From Streptomyces megasporus (GTDB lineage Bacteria; Actinomycetota; Actinomycetes; Streptomycetales; Streptomycetaceae), in contig NZ_JODL01000003.1 in assembly GCF_000718985.1 (NCBI RefSeq), positions 1 through 64,000 on the forward strand: a stretch of 64,000 bases of DNA. The letters are read 5' to 3'. Shown one piece after another: positions 17,571 to 26,263 of this stretch. How positions within the stretch are numbered: position 1 is the stretch's first letter; every line of letters begins with the position of its first letter. The position numbers were made by a program, and so were the translations under genes. The notes below the pieces were generated by a model. That model was not told where the DNA came from and did no database searches. It worked only from the letters and a program-made list of their open reading frames with translations.

Positions 17571-17883
17571 AACTGTTGCTCCTCGTCGGCGCCGCCACGG
17601 ACACCGCTGGGGTACGGCCTCCGTCGGCTCTGGCCCAAGACAGGGGGTCTTGAGGGGGACGATCCAGGACGTTACCCACCGGTATGGGACTCGGGGTAGG
17701 GGTGGCGTCGATATGTTCGGTGCGTCACACGCCACGGACTGTCTGAGAGCAGCGTAGTCCACCCGTCGGACGGCCCCGGCATAACCGCAGGTGGCACCGG
17801 ATGCGGGCAGGAATGCGAGCAGGGAAGCGGACGGGGGCGCGCGACCCTGCCGCGCGCCGGGCGCGGGCGCCTAGGGTGACGCC
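17571..17883. other. 313-base divergent intergenic region
   Basis: It holds the ribosome binding site of the fadD gene on the left and a clear -10-like TAGGGT (17872-17877) six bases before the ATG of the phosphoesterase on the right, suggesting leaderless transcription of the latter. The middle shows no coding potential or strong hairpin. Confidence 0.5.
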
Positions 17884-18645
17884 ATGCGAGTCCACGTGGT
17901 GAGCGACGTACACGGCAACAGTCGGGACCTGGCCCGCGCCGGCGAGGGGGCGGACGCCCTGGTCTGCCTGGGCGACCTGGTGCTGTTCATCGACTACGCC
18001 GACCACACCCGCGGCATCTTCCCCGACCTGTTCGGCGCCGAGAACACGAGCCGGTACGTCGAGCTGCGCACCGCCCGTCGCTTCGACGAGGCCCGCGCGC
18101 TGTCCGCCCGGCTGTGGGACGGCGTCGACCGCCGGGTCGCCCTGGAGAAGGCCGTGCGCCGCCAGTACGCCGAACTGTTCGCCGCCTTCCCCACCCCCAC
18201 CTACGCCACCTACGGCAACGTCGACGTGCCCGACCTGTGGCCGGAGTACGCCGGGGAGGGCACCACCGTGCTGGACGGGCGGACGGTGGAGATCGGCGGC
18301 CTGCGCTTCGGGTTCGTCGGCGGCGGACTTCCCTCGCCGATGCGCACGCCCTACGAGGTCGACGAGGAGACCTACGCCGCGAAGGTCGCCGCGCTCGGCG
18401 AGGTCGACGTGCTGTGCTCGCACATCCCGCCCCTGGTGCCCGAGCTGTGCTACGACACCGTCGCCCGCCGCTTCGAGCGCGGCAGCGAGGCGCTGCTGGA
18501 GGCGATCCACCGGACACGCCCGCGGTACGCCCTCTTCGGGCACGTGCACCAGCCGCTGGTGCGGCGGACGCGGATCGGCCCCACCGAGTGCGTCAACGTC
18601 GGCCACTTCGCCGCCCGCGGCAGGCCCTGGGTGATGGAGTGGTGA
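17884..18645 (+). CDS. calcineurin-like metallophosphoesterase
   Basis: A 253-residue cytoplasmic phosphoesterase. All motif blocks of the family are visible: DVHGN (Asp8, His10), GDLV (Asp31), GNVD, the CSHIPP block with a metal-binding His, and GHVHQP near the end, giving a two-metal centre. Acts on an unknown phosphomonoester or diester. The -10-like TAGGGT six bases before the ATG suggests a leaderless message. It is followed 96 bases later by the SRPBCC gene and may share a transcript with it. Confidence 0.9.
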   Translation: MRVHVVSDVHGNSRDLARAGEGADALVCLGDLVLFIDYADHTRGIFPDLFGAENTSRYVELRTARRFDEARALSARLWDGVDRRVALEKAVRRQYAELFAAFPTPTYATYGNVDVPDLWPEYAGEGTTVLDGRTVEIGGLRFGFVGGGLPSPMRTPYEVDEETYAAKVAALGEVDVLCSHIPPLVPELCYDTVARRFERGSEALLEAIHRTRPRYALFGHVHQPLVRRTRIGPTECVNVGHFAARGRPWVMEW

Positions 18646-18741
18646 CGAGGGACGGCGACGGATCGGCGCGCGCCGCGCGGTAGCCTTCCACCGCAGGCAG
18701 CGGACCACCGGCCGAGCGCAGCAAGCGGAGGAGCCACAGGG

Positions 18742-19188
18742 ATGGCCGAACACACCAGGTCGAGCATCGTCGTCGAGGCGGCACCCGCCGAGGTGATGGA
18801 GGTGATCGCCGACTTCGCCCGCTACCCGGAGTGGACGGGAGAGGTGAAGGAGGCCGAGGTGCTCTCCACCGACGACCGGGGCCGTGCCGAACAGGTCCGG
18901 CTGCTGCTGGACGCGGGCGCCATCCGGGACGAGCACACCCTCGCCTACGACTGGGTCGGCCCCCACGAGGTCCGCTGGTCCCTGGTGAAGTCCCAGATGC
19001 TGCGCACCCTGGACGGCGTGTACAGCCTCAAGGACCTCGACGGCGGTCGCACCGAGGTGACCTACCAGCTCACCGTGGACGTGAAGATCCCCATGCTCGG
19101 CATGATCAAGCGCAAGGCCGAGAAGGTCATCATCGACCGGGCCCTGGACGGGCTGAAGAAGCGCGTCGAGAGCGGCGGCCGGTCCTGA
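18742..19188 (+). CDS. SRPBCC (polyketide cyclase/START-like) protein
   Basis: A 148-residue single-domain protein of the helix-grip fold that binds hydrophobic ligands. The N-terminus (HTRSSIVVEAAPAEVMEVIADFARYPEWTGEVKEAEVL) is the typical opening with the PEW motif; the C-terminal helix carries KRKAEKVIIDRALDGLKKRV. GGAGGAGCC is upstream of the ATG. The mycobacterial neighbour-equivalent is Rv2185c. It directly precedes an ArsA-like ATPase gene, and these two families occur next to each other across actinomycetes, so a joint role (lipid or small-molecule handling at the membrane) is plausible but unproven. Confidence 0.88.
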   Translation: MAEHTRSSIVVEAAPAEVMEVIADFARYPEWTGEVKEAEVLSTDDRGRAEQVRLLLDAGAIRDEHTLAYDWVGPHEVRWSLVKSQMLRTLDGVYSLKDLDGGRTEVTYQLTVDVKIPMLGMIKRKAEKVIIDRALDGLKKRVESGGRS

Positions 19189-19199
19189 GCACTCCTCGC

Positions 19200-20420
19200 A
19201 TGCGCACGGTCCTGGTCACCGGTGGCGGCGGCGCCGGACGCACCACCGTCGCCGCCGCCACCGCACTGGCCGCCGCCCGGCGCGGACACCGGACGCTGCT
19301 GCTCAGCGCCGAGGACCCCGACCTGCTCCGGGCGCTGTTCGACGCGGAGCCGGGCGGTTGCGCGGACGACGACGGGCCGCGCGAGGCGGCGCCGGGCCTC
19401 CACCTGGCCCGGATCGACCCCGCGGCCGACTTCCGGGCCCGGGCCGTGGCCCTCCAGGAGCGCGCCCGCTCCGCCCTGGACCTGCTGGGCGCCGAACCGC
19501 TGGACGACGACGAACTCGCCGAACCGCCCGGCGTCGACGCCCTCGCCCTGCTGCGCGCGCTGCGCGCGGCCCACACCCGCGGGGACGGGCACGACCTGCT
19601 CGTGGTGGACATGCCGCCCGCCGAACAGGCCGTGCGGACCCTGGCCCTGCCCGAGCGGACGCGGCGCTGGCTGCGGCGGCTGCTGCCCCCCGAACGACAG
19701 GCCGCCCGCGCGCTGCGACCGGTCCTGGCCCAGCTCGCCGGGGTGCCGATGCCCGCGCGGTCGCTGTACGAGGCGGCCGGGCGCCTGGACCGCGACCTCG
19801 CCGCCGTGCAGGCGGTGATCGAGGCGCCGGAGACGACCGTACGTCTGGTCCTCGCCCCCGGACCGGCGGCCGTCCGCGCGCTGCGCGCCGCCCGCGCCGG
19901 TCTCGCGCTCCACGGCCTGGCCGTGGACGCCGTGGTCGCCAACCGGCTGCTGCCCGACACCTCGCCCGACCCCTGGCTGGCGGACCTGGCCGCCGCCCAG
20001 CGGAAGGCGCTCGGCGACCTGGAGGCGGACGGCCCGGCCGGCGCGGTGCCCCGGTGCGAGCTGCCCCACCTGGGCCGGCACCCGCACGGTCCGGACGACC
20101 TCGGCGAACTGGCGGACCGGATCGCCGAACCGGCCGGCCCGTCCGCCCCCGCCCGGAACGGGACGGCGTGGACGGTGGAGGACCGGCTCGCCGCCGACGG
20201 CGTGCTCCTGTGGCGGCTGCCGCTGCCCGGGGCCGTCAAGGAGGCCCTGACGCTGGTGCGGCGCGGCGACGAGGTGGTGGTCACCACCGGACCGTTCCGG
20301 CGGGTGCTGCCGCTGCCCCCCGCGCTGCGCCGCTGCGCGGTGGTCGGGGCCCGGCTGGCGGACGGCGAGCTGTCGGTGCGCTTCGAGCCCGAGCCGGGGC
20401 TGTGGCCCGAGCGGGACTGA
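19200..20420 (+). CDS. ArsA/GET3-like ATPase with altered Walker A
   Basis: A 406-residue protein of the ArsA/GET3-type P-loop family. The N-terminal nucleotide loop reads VTGGGGAGRTTVAAA: where the family has GKGGVGKTT, both signature lysines are absent and Arg14 replaces the catalytic Walker A Lys. The Walker B-like strand LLVVDMPPAEQAVRTL is present. A second region (residues about 320-406) resembles the ArsA HSP20-like C-terminal fold: LPGAVKEALTLVRRGDEVVVTTGPFRR. The start is uncertain; this ATG lacks a good ribosome binding site and may depend on coupling to the SRPBCC gene 11 bases upstream. It is possibly a nucleotide-binding protein with weak or no hydrolysis. Confidence 0.82.
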   Translation: MRTVLVTGGGGAGRTTVAAATALAAARRGHRTLLLSAEDPDLLRALFDAEPGGCADDDGPREAAPGLHLARIDPAADFRARAVALQERARSALDLLGAEPLDDDELAEPPGVDALALLRALRAAHTRGDGHDLLVVDMPPAEQAVRTLALPERTRRWLRRLLPPERQAARALRPVLAQLAGVPMPARSLYEAAGRLDRDLAAVQAVIEAPETTVRLVLAPGPAAVRALRAARAGLALHGLAVDAVVANRLLPDTSPDPWLADLAAAQRKALGDLEADGPAGAVPRCELPHLGRHPHGPDDLGELADRIAEPAGPSAPARNGTAWTVEDRLAADGVLLWRLPLPGAVKEALTLVRRGDEVVVTTGPFRRVLPLPPALRRCAVVGARLADGELSVRFEPEPGLWPERD

Positions 20421-20605
20421 CCGCCCGCCCCCGGTGCCCGGTATCGCTCGACGCACTCAACGCGGAGGGGGCGTTCGGGTAACGTCGAGGGAAAGAGCCC
20501 GTCCGACACGGACGGCCGCGGTCCCCGCGACCCGCCGGGGCTCCGACCCCCGGCGCCGCGGCCCCCGCCGTGGCCCCGCCGCAGTCACCGTCCCAGGAGC
20601 CCGCC

Positions 20606-21178
20606 ATGAGCGAAGCCACCGAGCGCCCCGCCGACGCCGACCCCGACGCCTGGGCCACGGCCTGCGAGGAGGACCTCGCCGCCGAGCGGGAGCGCCGTCG
20701 CGAGCGGCACGGAACCCCGCCCGGCAGCGCCGCGGAGGAGCTGCGCCGGCTGGCCGAGGCGGTCGCCGGGAAACTCGCCGAACTCGGCGGCCCACTGGCC
20801 GGCCCGGCGGCTCGCGGCGTGGGCCGACAGGTCCAGCAGGTCGTCGCGCAGGCGAAGGCGGTGGTGGAACCCGTGGTCGAGCGCAACCCGAAGGTCTTCG
20901 AGCACCTCGCCGCGGCGGGCGGCGAACTGCTGGCGGCCTACCGCGCCGCCGTGGAGGACCAGGAGGCGCGCTGGACCCGGCAGGCCGCGGAGCGCGGCGG
21001 CGCCGCCCCGGAGGACGCCCCGGGGAGCGCTGCGGAGAACACGCCGGGGAGCACGTCGGGAAGCACGGGACCGAACGAGCCGGGCCGGGCGGACCGGACG
21101 GGCAAGAACCGGGCGAACCAGGACGAAGGCGACGCGGAAGACGGTCCCACGGGCTCCCAGAAGATCGATCTCGACTGA
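20606..21178 (+). CDS. DUF5304-type hypothetical protein
   Basis: A 190-residue soluble, highly charged protein. The ATG is chosen over an upstream one because AGGAGC lies at the right distance and MSEATERP is a natural beginning. The N-terminal half is helical (PDAWATACEEDLAAERERRRE, then an amphipathic helix LRRLAEAVAGKLAELGGPLAG), followed by a Val/Ala-rich helix (AKAVVEPVVERNPKVFEHLAAAGGELLAAYRAAV) conserved in Streptomyces. The last 60 residues are Gly/Ser/Asp/Asn-rich and disordered. I know it only as a domain of unknown function between the ArsA-like and glucokinase genes. Confidence 0.75.
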   Translation: MSEATERPADADPDAWATACEEDLAAERERRRERHGTPPGSAAEELRRLAEAVAGKLAELGGPLAGPAARGVGRQVQQVVAQAKAVVEPVVERNPKVFEHLAAAGGELLAAYRAAVEDQEARWTRQAAERGGAAPEDAPGSAAENTPGSTSGSTGPNEPGRADRTGKNRANQDEGDAEDGPTGSQKIDLD

Positions 21179-21286
21179 GATCCCACCTGCCCGGGGCCCG
21201 AACAGGCCCCGATCCGAGTCCGTTTCGACCCCCGCCCTCCGGTACGGTTGTGCGCAGCGGGGATCGACCGAGTAACTGAGGGACAC

Positions 21287-22228
21287 ATGGGACTCACCAT
21301 CGGCGTCGACATCGGCGGTACGAAGATCGCGGCCGGCGTGGTCGATGAAGAGGGCGCGATCCTCGAGACCAGCACGGTGCCCACCCCGCACACCGCCGAC
21401 GGCGTCATCGACGCGATAGCGGAAGCGGTCCGCACGGTCAGCACCGGGCACGAGATCGAGGCGGTCGGCATCGGCGCCGCCGGCTACGTCGACGACAAGC
21501 GGGCCACCATCATCTTCGCGCCCAACATCGACTGGCGGAACGAGGCGCTCAAGGACAAGGTCGAGCAGCGCGTCGACCTCCCCGTCGTCGTCGAGAACGA
21601 CGCCAACGCCGCGGCCTGGGGCGAGTACCGCTTCGGCGCGGGCCAGGGCCACGACGACGTCGTGTGCATCACCCTGGGCACCGGCCTGGGCGGCGGCATC
21701 ATCATCGGCGGCCGGCTGTACCGCGGACGCTTCGGCGTCGCGGCCGAGTTCGGCCACATCCGGGTCGTCCCCGACGGTCTGCTGTGCGGCTGCGGCAACC
21801 AGGGCTGCTGGGAGCAGTACGCCTCGGGCCGCGCCCTGGTCCGGTACGCCAAGCAGCGTGCCGTCGCCACCCCCGAGAACGCCACGATCCTCCTCTCCCT
21901 GGGCGACGGCACCCCCGAGGGCATCGAGGGCCGGCACGTCAGCCAGGCCGCCCGCCGGGGCTGCCCGGTGGCCGTCGACTCCTTCCGGGAACTGGCCCGT
22001 TGGGCCGGCGCGGGCCTGGCCGACCTGGCCTCCCTGTTCGACCCGTCCGCGTTCATCGTCGGCGGCGGCGTCTCGGACGAGGGCGACCTCGTCCTCGAAC
22101 CGATCCGCAAGTCCTACCGCCGCTGGCTGGTGGGGAGCCGGTGGCGTCCGCAGGCCCAGGTCCTGGCCGCCCAGCTCGGCGGCAAGGCCGGTCTGGTCGG
22201 CGCGGCCGACCTGGCGCGCCAGGGCTGA
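21287..22228 (+). CDS. glkA: ROK-family glucokinase
   Basis: A 313-residue cytoplasmic kinase converting glucose to glucose 6-phosphate with ATP. The phosphate loop GVDIGGTKIAAGVV, the ENDANAAAWGE catalytic segment, the GTGLGGGI loop, and the ROK zinc cluster in CGCGNQGCWEQYASG are all present. GAGGGACAC precedes the ATG. In S. coelicolor the corresponding GlkA is required for glucose repression; this comes from the literature on glkA, and transfer here rests on close similarity. The next gene begins 16 bases downstream, so it may be co-transcribed. Confidence 0.95.
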   Translation: MGLTIGVDIGGTKIAAGVVDEEGAILETSTVPTPHTADGVIDAIAEAVRTVSTGHEIEAVGIGAAGYVDDKRATIIFAPNIDWRNEALKDKVEQRVDLPVVVENDANAAAWGEYRFGAGQGHDDVVCITLGTGLGGGIIIGGRLYRGRFGVAAEFGHIRVVPDGLLCGCGNQGCWEQYASGRALVRYAKQRAVATPENATILLSLGDGTPEGIEGRHVSQAARRGCPVAVDSFRELARWAGAGLADLASLFDPSAFIVGGGVSDEGDLVLEPIRKSYRRWLVGSRWRPQAQVLAAQLGGKAGLVGAADLARQG

Positions 22229-22244
22229 CGGCACGGAGGCGCGG

Positions 22245-23075
22245 GTGGGCCGGGAGACCGAAGACGCCGGAAGGGACCGGCCCGTGACGGTGGAGGACCT
22301 GCCCGCGTCCCGCACCGAGCCCGACGGCTCGGCCGTGGTCCGGCTGCTCGGCTACAACGTCCGCTCCCTGCGCGACGACACGGAGGCGCTGGTCCGGGTC
22401 ATCCGGGCCTGCGCCCCCGACGTCGTCTGCGTCCAGGAGGCCCCCCGCTTCTTCCGTTGGCGCAAGCACGCGGCCCGACTCGCCCGGGCCGCGGGCCTGG
22501 TGTACGTCACGGGCGGGGCAACCGCCACCGGGCCGATGATCCTCTCCTCGCTCCGCGTCCACGTGGAGCGCGCCGAGGACGTCCTGCTGCCGCACACCCC
22601 CGGCCTGCACCGTCGCGGACTGGCCACGGCGGTGCTGCGCTTCGGGCGCTCCGCCCGGCTGGCGGTGATCAGTTGTCACCTCAGCCTGGCGGAGCAGGAG
22701 CGCCACGCCCAGGCCGGACTGGTGCTGGACCGGCTGGCGGACATGGGCGTGGCGGCGGGCGTCGTGGCCGGCGACCTCAACGACGAGCCCGACGGCCGGG
22801 CCTTCCGCCGCCTGGCCGGAACGCTCCGGGACGGCTGGGCCACCCGCCCGTGGGGCGGCGAGAACACCTCGCCCGCCGACGGGCCCCGCAAGCGCATCGA
22901 CGCCGTCCTCGCCACCGAGGCGGTGGAGGTGCTGGGCTGCGGGGTGCCCGTCGGACTGCCGGGCGTCACCGAGGAGGACCTGCGGACGGCCACCGACCAC
23001 CTTCCGGTCCTGGCCGCCCTGCGCGTCCCCGCCGACCCCGCTCTCGCCGGACCCCCTGTCAGGGACGCTGCCTGA
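22245..23075 (+). CDS. endonuclease/exonuclease/phosphatase (EEP) family protein
   Basis: A 276-residue DNase I-like fold enzyme. The GTG start is supported by GGAGG five bases upstream; an alternative GTG lies 13 codons later. Motifs in order: LLGYNVRSLRDD (Asn), VVCVQEAPRF (Glu metal ligand), ISCHLSL (His), AGDLNDEPDG (catalytic Asp/Asn) and ATDHLPVLA (DH pair). No signal peptide. The substrate is unknown; the family includes nucleases and phosphoinositide or sugar phosphatases. It follows glkA closely and its end overlaps the convergent CU044_5270 gene by 17 bases. Confidence 0.88.
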   Translation: MGRETEDAGRDRPVTVEDLPASRTEPDGSAVVRLLGYNVRSLRDDTEALVRVIRACAPDVVCVQEAPRFFRWRKHAARLARAAGLVYVTGGATATGPMILSSLRVHVERAEDVLLPHTPGLHRRGLATAVLRFGRSARLAVISCHLSLAEQERHAQAGLVLDRLADMGVAAGVVAGDLNDEPDGRAFRRLAGTLRDGWATRPWGGENTSPADGPRKRIDAVLATEAVEVLGCGVPVGLPGVTEEDLRTATDHLPVLAALRVPADPALAGPPVRDAA

Positions 23076-24078
23076 CCCGGTCGACCACCGCGTACTCCTC
23101 CAGGCGGGAGTGGATCCAGGTGCTCCGGCCGTCCTCGGTGCGCTCGTCGCGCACCTCGACGAGGGCGTGGGTCTCGGCGTCGAAGACGAACACGGTGCGG
23201 GCTCCGGCACCCCGGGCCCACGGGTTCTCGTAGGAGACCGCGACGCCCCCGACGTGCTCCTGGCTCGTGCGCGCCGTGATCCCCGGGACCCTGGCGAGGG
23301 CCTCGTAGGCCGCCGCCCGCAGCCCCTCGGGCATCACCGGCACGCCGCGCAGCAGTTCCACCAGGCGGTCCCCCACGTCCGGCGCGCCGTCGGCCGGGGC
23401 GAGGCGGCCGGTGTCCGGCCGCACGAGGACCTCGTCGCCGAGGAGACGCAGGAGTCCGGCCGGGTCGGTCGGCAGCTCCTCCAGCTCCCGCCAGGTCCGC
23501 GGCGGCCACACCGGGTCGTCCCCCTCCGGCGCCCGGGACCACGAGTCCCCTTCGGGGTCCTCCGTCCGGGAGGGCCGGGAGCCGTCCACCGACATCCAGG
23601 ACTCGTCGGTGTGGACCCTGACCTCGCCGGTCTCCCGGTCCCGCTCCTCCACGGTCTGCCTGACGTAGACGAACTGGTCGTCGCGAGGGGCGATCGTCTC
23701 GGCGTGCTCGCGCTCGTGGGAGGCGGCGCCCCGGAGGATCTCGGCCGGGCCGGACTCGTTCGGGTCGAACCCGTCCGGACCGGACCCGTCCGGGAAAGGC
23801 AGAGCCGAGGAGGGGGAGAGCGGCGGGGAGGTGAGCGGGCCGTGCGGGGCGCGACCGAGGTCCGCCGCGACCAGGACGGTCGCGGCGACGGCGGCGGTCA
23901 GCACGCCGACCAGGGCGGCGCGCGGTACGGAGCGGCGACGTGGCGGGAGGGACGGCCCGTCCGCGCGCCGCGCGTCGCGCGCCACGGCGAGGAGCCGGTT
24001 CCGGGCCCGGGCGCGGGCCTCGTCGGTGAGTGGGGCCCCGTCCGGGTCCCACTCCCTGAGCAGGTCGATCTCATGCAT
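23059..24078 (-). CDS. CU044_5270-family membrane protein (anti-sigma-like partner)
   Basis: A 339-residue protein with a cytoplasmic N-terminus (MHEIDLLREWDPDGAPLTDEAR..., about 50 residues, then an RRRSVPR stop-transfer), one membrane helix (about 53-72) and a large extracytoplasmic domain. This is the layout of actinobacterial CU044_5270 proteins that pair with ECF sigma factors. The start overlaps the sigma factor stop by eight bases, so expression is coupled. I infer that the N-terminal segment holds back the sigma factor. The extracytoplasmic part (DQFVYVRQTVEERD, FVFDAETHALVEVRDER) may sense an envelope signal or carry wall protein-like MucB/LolA folds. Confidence 0.85.
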   Translation of the reverse strand: MHEIDLLREWDPDGAPLTDEARARARNRLLAVARDARRADGPSLPPRRRSVPRAALVGVLTAAVAATVLVAADLGRAPHGPLTSPPLSPSSALPFPDGSGPDGFDPNESGPAEILRGAASHEREHAETIAPRDDQFVYVRQTVEERDRETGEVRVHTDESWMSVDGSRPSRTEDPEGDSWSRAPEGDDPVWPPRTWRELEELPTDPAGLLRLLGDEVLVRPDTGRLAPADGAPDVGDRLVELLRGVPVMPEGLRAAAYEALARVPGITARTSQEHVGGVAVSYENPWARGAGARTVFVFDAETHALVEVRDERTEDGRSTWIHSRLEEYAVVDRVRQRP

Positions 24079-24679
24079 GGTCGGATGCCTCTCGAAGAGC
24101 GGTCGGGTCGGATCCGCCCAGCGCTTCGCGCAGGGTGCGGCGAGCCCGGCTCAGCCGTGATCTGACCGTGCCGACGGGGATGTCCAAGGCCCGTGCCGTC
24201 TCCTCGTAGCCGAGGCCGGCCCAGGCCACCAGGAGCAGGACGTCCCGGTGGCGGGCCGGGAGCGCGGCCAGCGCGGTGGCCAGTTCTCGGCCGACCCGCT
24301 GGGCACCCGCCCGTGCCGTGGCCCGTTCGGCGACCCCCTCCTCGTGGTCGGCCGGGGCGGGAAGCCGGGACAGTGCCTTGAAACGGCGCGCCTCGGCCCG
24401 TCGTCGGCGGGCGACGAGGTTGGTCGCGATGCCGAACAGCCACGGCCGGGCGTCGGTTCGCCGGAGGTCATAGCGGTGGCGTTGCTGGAAGGCGGTGGTG
24501 AAGGTGTCGGCCGTCAGGTCGTCCGCGACCTCCGTGCCGAGCCGACGCGCCACGTAGCGGTGCACCGCGTCGGCATGTCGTTCGAACAGCTCGGCGAAGG
24601 CCTCGGGGTCGTCCCGGGACCGCTCGATCACCCGGGCGTCGCCGCCCTGCCACGTCACCACGCCCGATTCGGCGGTCAA
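24071..24679 (-). CDS. ECF-type RNA polymerase sigma factor
   Basis: A 202-residue sigma factor. The TTG start is preferred because AAAGGAG lies five bases upstream; an in-frame upstream start would add about 32 unlikely residues. Region 2 spans DPEAFAELFERHADAVHRYVARRL...DDLTADTFTTAFQQR with the -10 recognition helix, and region 4 has LPARHRDVLLLVAWAGLGYEETARALDIPVGTVRSRLSRARRTLRE. No C-terminal extension. Its regulator is most likely the overlapping membrane gene. The target promoters are unknown; autoregulation is typical of the class. Confidence 0.93.
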   Translation of the reverse strand: MTAESGVVTWQGGDARVIERSRDDPEAFAELFERHADAVHRYVARRLGTEVADDLTADTFTTAFQQRHRYDLRRTDARPWLFGIATNLVARRRRAEARRFKALSRLPAPADHEEGVAERATARAGAQRVGRELATALAALPARHRDVLLLVAWAGLGYEETARALDIPVGTVRSRLSRARRTLREALGGSDPTALREASDHA

Positions 24680-24819
24680 CGGGGCTCCTTTCGTCCGTGA
24701 AGACAGCCCGAGGACGTGGGCTCTCACGGACACTTCGCCGCTCGCGCCGATCCGGTTCCCGGCCCGTGCGGACACGGGCCGGGAACCGGAACCGGGAGGG
24801 AGGCGGAGGAACCGGAGGG

Positions 24820-25434
24820 TCAGACCACGGCGCCGCGCCCCGGATCGTCGAACCCGTCGTCATCGTCGTCGCGCAGCCGCGTCACCAGGGTGGCGAAACC
24901 GCCCAGGAAGCCGCCGATGCCCAGGGTGGTGATCCACCACGTCACGTCCTGCTGGAACAGGACGGTGAGCACCAGCAGCAGCGGACCGCCCAGGACGGCG
25001 ATCCAGGCGGCCCTGGAGACGGTGTCGCCCTTGGGGAGCGGCGGGGGCTCCGGCGGGACGAAGTGGCCCTCGTCGTCCTCGTCGTCGGACGGCTCGGCGG
25101 GACGCCAGTCGCGTGGCCCGGAACCCGCCGCGTAGACGGTGAGGGTGCGCGTCGTCGGCGGTTCGGCGGAACCCGTGCCGCCCCCGCGACCGTTCCCGGC
25201 CCCGGTCTCGTCATTCCCGGCCCCGGCCCCGGCCCCGTCTCCGTCCTCGCCGCCGTCCCCGTCTCCGTCCCTGTTTCCGTCCCCGTGATCCCCGCGGCTC
25301 CCGTGGCCGTTCAGGGGCCGGACGTCCGGCGGATCGGCGGGTTCCTCTCCGTAGGCCGCCACGATCTGGGCCCAGGCGGCCTCCTCGTCCAGGGGCTCGG
25401 GACCCTCGCCGCGGTTGTGCTCACGCTCCGTCAC
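24820..25434 (-). CDS. membrane protein with Gly/Asp repeat region (hypothetical)
   Basis: A 204-residue protein: an acidic N-terminus (PLDEEAAWAQIVAAYGEEP), a low-complexity stretch rich in Gly, Asp and Asn (about 43-88), a second acidic/proline segment, and two membrane helices (about 142-160 and 166-186), ending in RLRDDDDDGFDDP. This two-helix DUF-like actinobacterial protein has no recognised activity. Its start overlaps the end of the alpha/beta hydrolase gene by 14 bases, so the two are translationally linked. The repeat region reflects GTCCCCGTC-like runs at DNA level (about 25190-25290). Confidence 0.78.
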   Translation of the reverse strand: MTEREHNRGEGPEPLDEEAAWAQIVAAYGEEPADPPDVRPLNGHGSRGDHGDGNRDGDGDGGEDGDGAGAGAGNDETGAGNGRGGGTGSAEPPTTRTLTVYAAGSGPRDWRPAEPSDDEDDEGHFVPPEPPPLPKGDTVSRAAWIAVLGGPLLLVLTVLFQQDVTWWITTLGIGGFLGGFATLVTRLRDDDDDGFDDPGRGAVV

Positions 25435-26191
25435 GTGCCGTCTTCCTCGCTGTGAGGCGGGTGATGAATCCGTACGAGTCCGCGAAGATCCGCTCCGCGT
25501 CGTGGTCCAGGGTGGCCACGTGCAGGCTCCGCTCCAATACCGTCTCCGTCACGTCGCGCGAGGAGACCCGGCTCAGCACCAGGGCCGAGTCCGAGGGCGA
25601 CACGACGTTGTCCACCCTGCTGTGCAACAGCAGCAACGGCTGGGTCACACGGGGCAGTTCCCCGCGCACCACCCGCAGGAGGCGCCACAGGGAGTGGGCG
25701 GCGTGCAGCGGCACCCGGTCGTAGCCGACCTCCGGCACGCCCTCCTTGGCGATGTCGCCGGCGACGCCCGGGGCGGTGGGCACCAGGTGGCGCAGGACCG
25801 GCAGGACCATGCCCTGGAGGCGGGGGAGGGTCATCGCCGGATTGACCGCCACGACACCGTCGACCGCGTCGCGGTGCCGGGCGGCCAGCCGCAGCGCCAG
25901 CGCCCCGCCCATCGACAGGCCGCAGACGAAGACCTGCTCGCAGCGGTCGCGCAGCGCGCGCAGTTCCAGGTCCACCGCGGCGTACCAGTCCTGCCAGCCG
26001 GTGACGGCCAGGTCCTCCCAGCGGGTTCCGTGGCCGGGCAGCAGCGGCAGGGAGACGGTCAGGCCCTTCTCGGCCAGGTACTCGGCCCAGGGACGCATCG
26101 ACTGCGGGCAGCCGGTGAAACCGTGACACAGCAGGACGCCGACCTCGCCGCCGTCGTGGCGCAGCGGTTCGGCACCGGGGAGCAGGGGCAC
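25421..26191 (-). CDS. alpha/beta hydrolase (carboxylesterase / monoacylglycerol lipase type)
   Basis: A 256-residue cytoplasmic hydrolase of the Est30/YvaK type. It has the oxyanion CHGFTG (about 22-27), nucleophile elbow GLSMGG (Ser93), the acidic residue in HSRVDNVVSP (Asp194) and the catalytic His in RSLHVATLDHD (His224). GTG start with GGAG upstream. Likely acts on short-chain esters or monoacylglycerols. It precedes the two-helix membrane gene in one unit, and diverges from plsC across a repeat-bearing promoter region, which fits a lipid-metabolism neighbourhood. Confidence 0.9.
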   Translation of the reverse strand: MPLLPGAEPLRHDGGEVGVLLCHGFTGCPQSMRPWAEYLAEKGLTVSLPLLPGHGTRWEDLAVTGWQDWYAAVDLELRALRDRCEQVFVCGLSMGGALALRLAARHRDAVDGVVAVNPAMTLPRLQGMVLPVLRHLVPTAPGVAGDIAKEGVPEVGYDRVPLHAAHSLWRLLRVVRGELPRVTQPLLLLHSRVDNVVSPSDSALVLSRVSSRDVTETVLERSLHVATLDHDAERIFADSYGFITRLTARKTARDGA

Positions 26192-26201
26192 CTGGGACTC
26201 C

Positions 26202-26263
26202 GTTTCGGTGGACGGTTCGGTGGAGGTTTCGGTGGAGGTTTCGGCGGGCGGTTCGGTGGGCGG
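26202..26263. repeat. 12-bp tandem repeat upstream of the hydrolase
   Basis: Five consecutive imperfect copies of a 12-base unit (TTTCGGTGGAGG and variants) immediately upstream of the alpha/beta hydrolase start, within the divergent region with plsC. The length is likely variable between strains. It could space or carry promoter or regulator contacts. Confidence 0.75.

Noticed and set aside
22245-24078. Horizontally acquired island suggested by overlapping convergent genes
   Set aside because: Base composition and codon use are the same as in neighbours, and no mobility genes or repeats flank them.
24820-25434. Collagen-like or secreted adhesin from the Gly/Asp run
   Set aside because: The run lacks Gly-X-Y periodicity and the protein has two C-terminal membrane helices; it is a low-complexity linker.
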